A stretch of DNA of 64,000 bases from Cryobacterium psychrophilum. Its GTDB lineage: Bacteria; Actinomycetota; Actinomycetes; Actinomycetales; Microbacteriaceae. The DNA is taken from positions 2,976,001 through 3,040,000 of the forward strand of contig NZ_SODI01000001.1 of assembly GCF_004365915.1 (NCBI RefSeq), in the 5' to 3' direction. A program made the translations under genes and the position numbers. The notes beneath the pieces were generated by a model. It saw nothing but the letters and a program-made list of their open reading frames with translations. It was not told where the DNA came from and ran no database searches. Shown here in pieces: positions 62,525 to 64,000 of this stretch; within the stretch, counting starts at the first letter, position 1; the number at the start of each line of letters is the position of its first letter.

Positions 62525-62920
62525 TCAGACGACGGCGAGCACGATCAGGGCCATGAGAACGAGCTGGGCGACCAGCCGGGGGACCAGGGGAATGGCGATG
62601 CGACCGAATCGTTTGCGGTGTCCGGCCGCGTAGGCGTTGGCCGGAAACACCGCGGCGAGGAAGACCACGAGGGCGAGGCCGGCGGCGAACGCGGTCGGGG
62701 GAAAGAGCAGCCCGAGCCCGCCGAGAATCTCACACACGCCGGTGAAGATCACGAGGTTGATCGGACTTGCCAGTCCCGCCCGGCGTATCCGTGGGGGGAT
62801 CATTGCCGACATGGTGCGCTGCACCGATGGCAGGAAGTGGGCGATGCCCGCGCCGATGAAGAGCACGGCTAGCGCGATGCGCAGTGTGAGCTGCAGGTCA
62901 AGAAACGTCATGGTGCTCAT
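62525..62920 (-). CDS. DoxX family membrane protein
   Basis: 131 residues with four TM helices: TLRIALAVLFIGAGIAHFLP, SPINLVIFTGVCEILGGLGL, and two further ones. DoxX-like proteins are small membrane subunits connected with quinone or sulfur oxidation and stress defence; specific role unknown. ATG at 62918-62920. Divergent from serA. Confidence 0.85.
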   Translation of the reverse strand: MSTMTFLDLQLTLRIALAVLFIGAGIAHFLPSVQRTMSAMIPPRIRRAGLASPINLVIFTGVCEILGGLGLLFPPTAFAAGLALVVFLAAVFPANAYAAGHRKRFGRIAIPLVPRLVAQLVLMALIVLAVV

Positions 62921-63016
62921 AGGCCTATTCTGCAGCCAGTAGGCTTGATGTGCTTGGCGCCCTTGGTCGCGCCGCCCATTATTTACGTACTCTAAGCAAT
63001 CTAAGGAACCGATTTA

Positions 63017-64000
63017 GTGTCGAAGCCCGTAGTCTTGATCGCCGAAGAACTGTCCCCCGCCACCGTCGACGCCCTCGGGCCAGACTTTGACATCCACCAG
63101 GTCGACGGCACGGATCGCTCCGCGCTCTTCGCCGAGTTGGCCACCGCGCACGCCGTTCTGCTTCGCTCCGCCACGAAAATGGATGCCGAAGCAATCAAGG
63201 CCGCGCCCCTCTTGAAGGTCATCGCCCGTGCCGGCGTTGGCCTCGACAACGTCGACATCAAGGCGGCCACTGCGGCCGGCGTGATGGTCGTCAACGCGCC
63301 CACCTCCAATATCATCTCGGCTGCCGAGCTGACCGTTGGCCACATCCTGAGCCTCGCGCGCCACATCCCCGCCGCGAGCGGCGCCCTGGCCGACGGCCAG
63401 TGGAAGCGCTCCAAGTACACCGGCGTCGAACTCTACGAAAAGACCATCGGCATTATCGGGCTGGGCCGTATCGGTGCCCTGATCACCGCTCGTATGCAGG
63501 CCTTCGGCACCAATGTCATCGCCTACGACCCCTACATCACGTCGGCGCGCGCCCAGCAGCTCGGTGTGACCCCGGTCACGCTTGAGGAACTGCTGGAACG
63601 TTCGGACTTCGTGACGATCCACATGCCGAAGACCCCGGAGACCACCGGCATGATCGGTGTGGAGCAGCTGAAGCTCATGAAGCCGAGCGCCTTCGTGATC
63701 AACGTTGCCCGCGGTGGACTGATCGATGAGGACGCCCTCTTCGACGCACTGACCGCAGGCACCATTGCCGGCGCCGGACTCGACGTCTTCGTGAGCGAGC
63801 CGCCCACGGATTCCCGTCTGCTCGGCCTCGAAAACATCATCACGACGCCGCACCTCGGGGCGTCGACCGATGAGGCCCAGGAGAAGGCCGGCGTCTCCGT
63901 CGCCAAGTCCGTGCGCCTGGCCCTGTCGGGCGAGCTCGTTCCGGATGCCGTCAACGTGGCCGGCGGAGTCATTGACTCCTACGTGCGCCCCGGCATCCCG
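63017..64000 (+). CDS. serA: D-3-phosphoglycerate dehydrogenase, 3'-truncated
   Basis: First 328 codons; the frame is open to the right edge. Catalyses NAD-dependent oxidation of 3-phosphoglycerate, first step of serine synthesis. Substrate-binding region ARAGVGLDNVDIKAATAAGV, NAD motif IGIIGLGRIGALI, DFVTIHMPKTPETTGMIG, catalytic Arg in INVARGGLIDEDAL and His in ITTPHLGASTDEAQEKAG. The last visible residues begin the intervening domain of the long SerA type, so the ACT domain lies outside. GTG at 63017 with AAGGA upstream. Confidence 0.95.
   Translation, partial: MSKPVVLIAEELSPATVDALGPDFDIHQVDGTDRSALFAELATAHAVLLRSATKMDAEAIKAAPLLKVIARAGVGLDNVDIKAATAAGVMVVNAPTSNIISAAELTVGHILSLARHIPAASGALADGQWKRSKYTGVELYEKTIGIIGLGRIGALITARMQAFGTNVIAYDPYITSARAQQLGVTPVTLEELLERSDFVTIHMPKTPETTGMIGVEQLKLMKPSAFVINVARGGLIDEDALFDALTAGTIAGAGLDVFVSEPPTDSRLLGLENIITTPHLGASTDEAQEKAGVSVAKSVRLALSGELVPDAVNVAGGVIDSYVRPGIP

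Overview
The window is high-GC DNA with dense, short-spaced operons, GTG/TTG starts beside ATG, REP13E12-type HNH endonuclease, PadR/ROK/TetR regulators, a fused OtsA-OtsB trehalose enzyme and an ilvD-ilvB-ilvN-ilvC block followed further on by serA. That combination points to a chromosome of an actinobacterium of the Microbacteriaceae (Cryobacterium-like). This is an inference from gene content; no rRNA or tRNA gene was found to anchor it.

Left part (1-3.9 kb): a truncated MDR oxidoreductase, divergent from a small DUF6326 membrane protein/PadR/membrane-protein operon, then a beta-lactamase-class-C-like serine hydrolase. The most unusual part follows (3.9-10.7 kb). A remnant of jetD (Wadjet plasmid-defence nuclease subunit) is split by a 5,938-bp unit (4478-10415). 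The unit has IS21-like ends: 5'-TG termini, four or five GGGGGCCA-type subterminal repeats at each end in inverted orientation, and a 6-bp target duplication TGAGGC. No transposase is visible inside it. It carries a secreted 1,474-residue RHS-repeat protein ending in a YwqJ-like deaminase toxin domain, and a DUF416-like candidate immunity gene. An 18-G homopolymer lies just upstream of the RHS start codon. The simplest reading is a mobile toxin-immunity cassette inserted into a defence gene.

Middle-left (11-26 kb): an ion channel overlapping an internally deleted DUF421 gene; an NADPH:quinone reductase with a decayed second copy 7 kb away; transketolase and a divergent ROK regulator next to an ascorbate-type PTS (EIIA-EIIB-EIIC), with a shared candidate operator; YccF, N-formylglutamate amidohydrolase-like and SRPBCC genes; then a CitB-type response regulator, a DcuS/CitA-type histidine kinase and a DctA dicarboxylate symporter, a classic C4-dicarboxylate sensing and uptake set.

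Middle-right (26-47 kb): a glycine betaine/proline ABC transporter operon (ProV-ProW-substrate-binding lipoprotein) closed by three tandem palindromes; an APC permease; a REP13E12 HNH protein; a divergent CGNR regulator and EamA exporter pair; a double-FKBP lipoprotein; a bioY-bioM-bioN biotin ECF transporter; a GH15 glucoamylase/trehalase-like enzyme; and a TetR-controlled operon of an MMPL transporter fused to a degenerate ABC ATPase domain plus a YhgE/Pip protein.

Right part (47-64 kb): fused trehalose-6-phosphate synthase/phosphatase, the branched-chain amino acid genes ilvD, ilvB, ilvN and ilvC, two adjacent exported phosphatases (PhoD-like and a type I phosphodiesterase), a strong terminator, a run of small membrane proteins including a decayed Nramp gene, DoxX, and the 5' part of serA at the right edge. 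Most genes are ordinary chromosomal functions; the accessory signal is concentrated at 3.9-12.3 kb.
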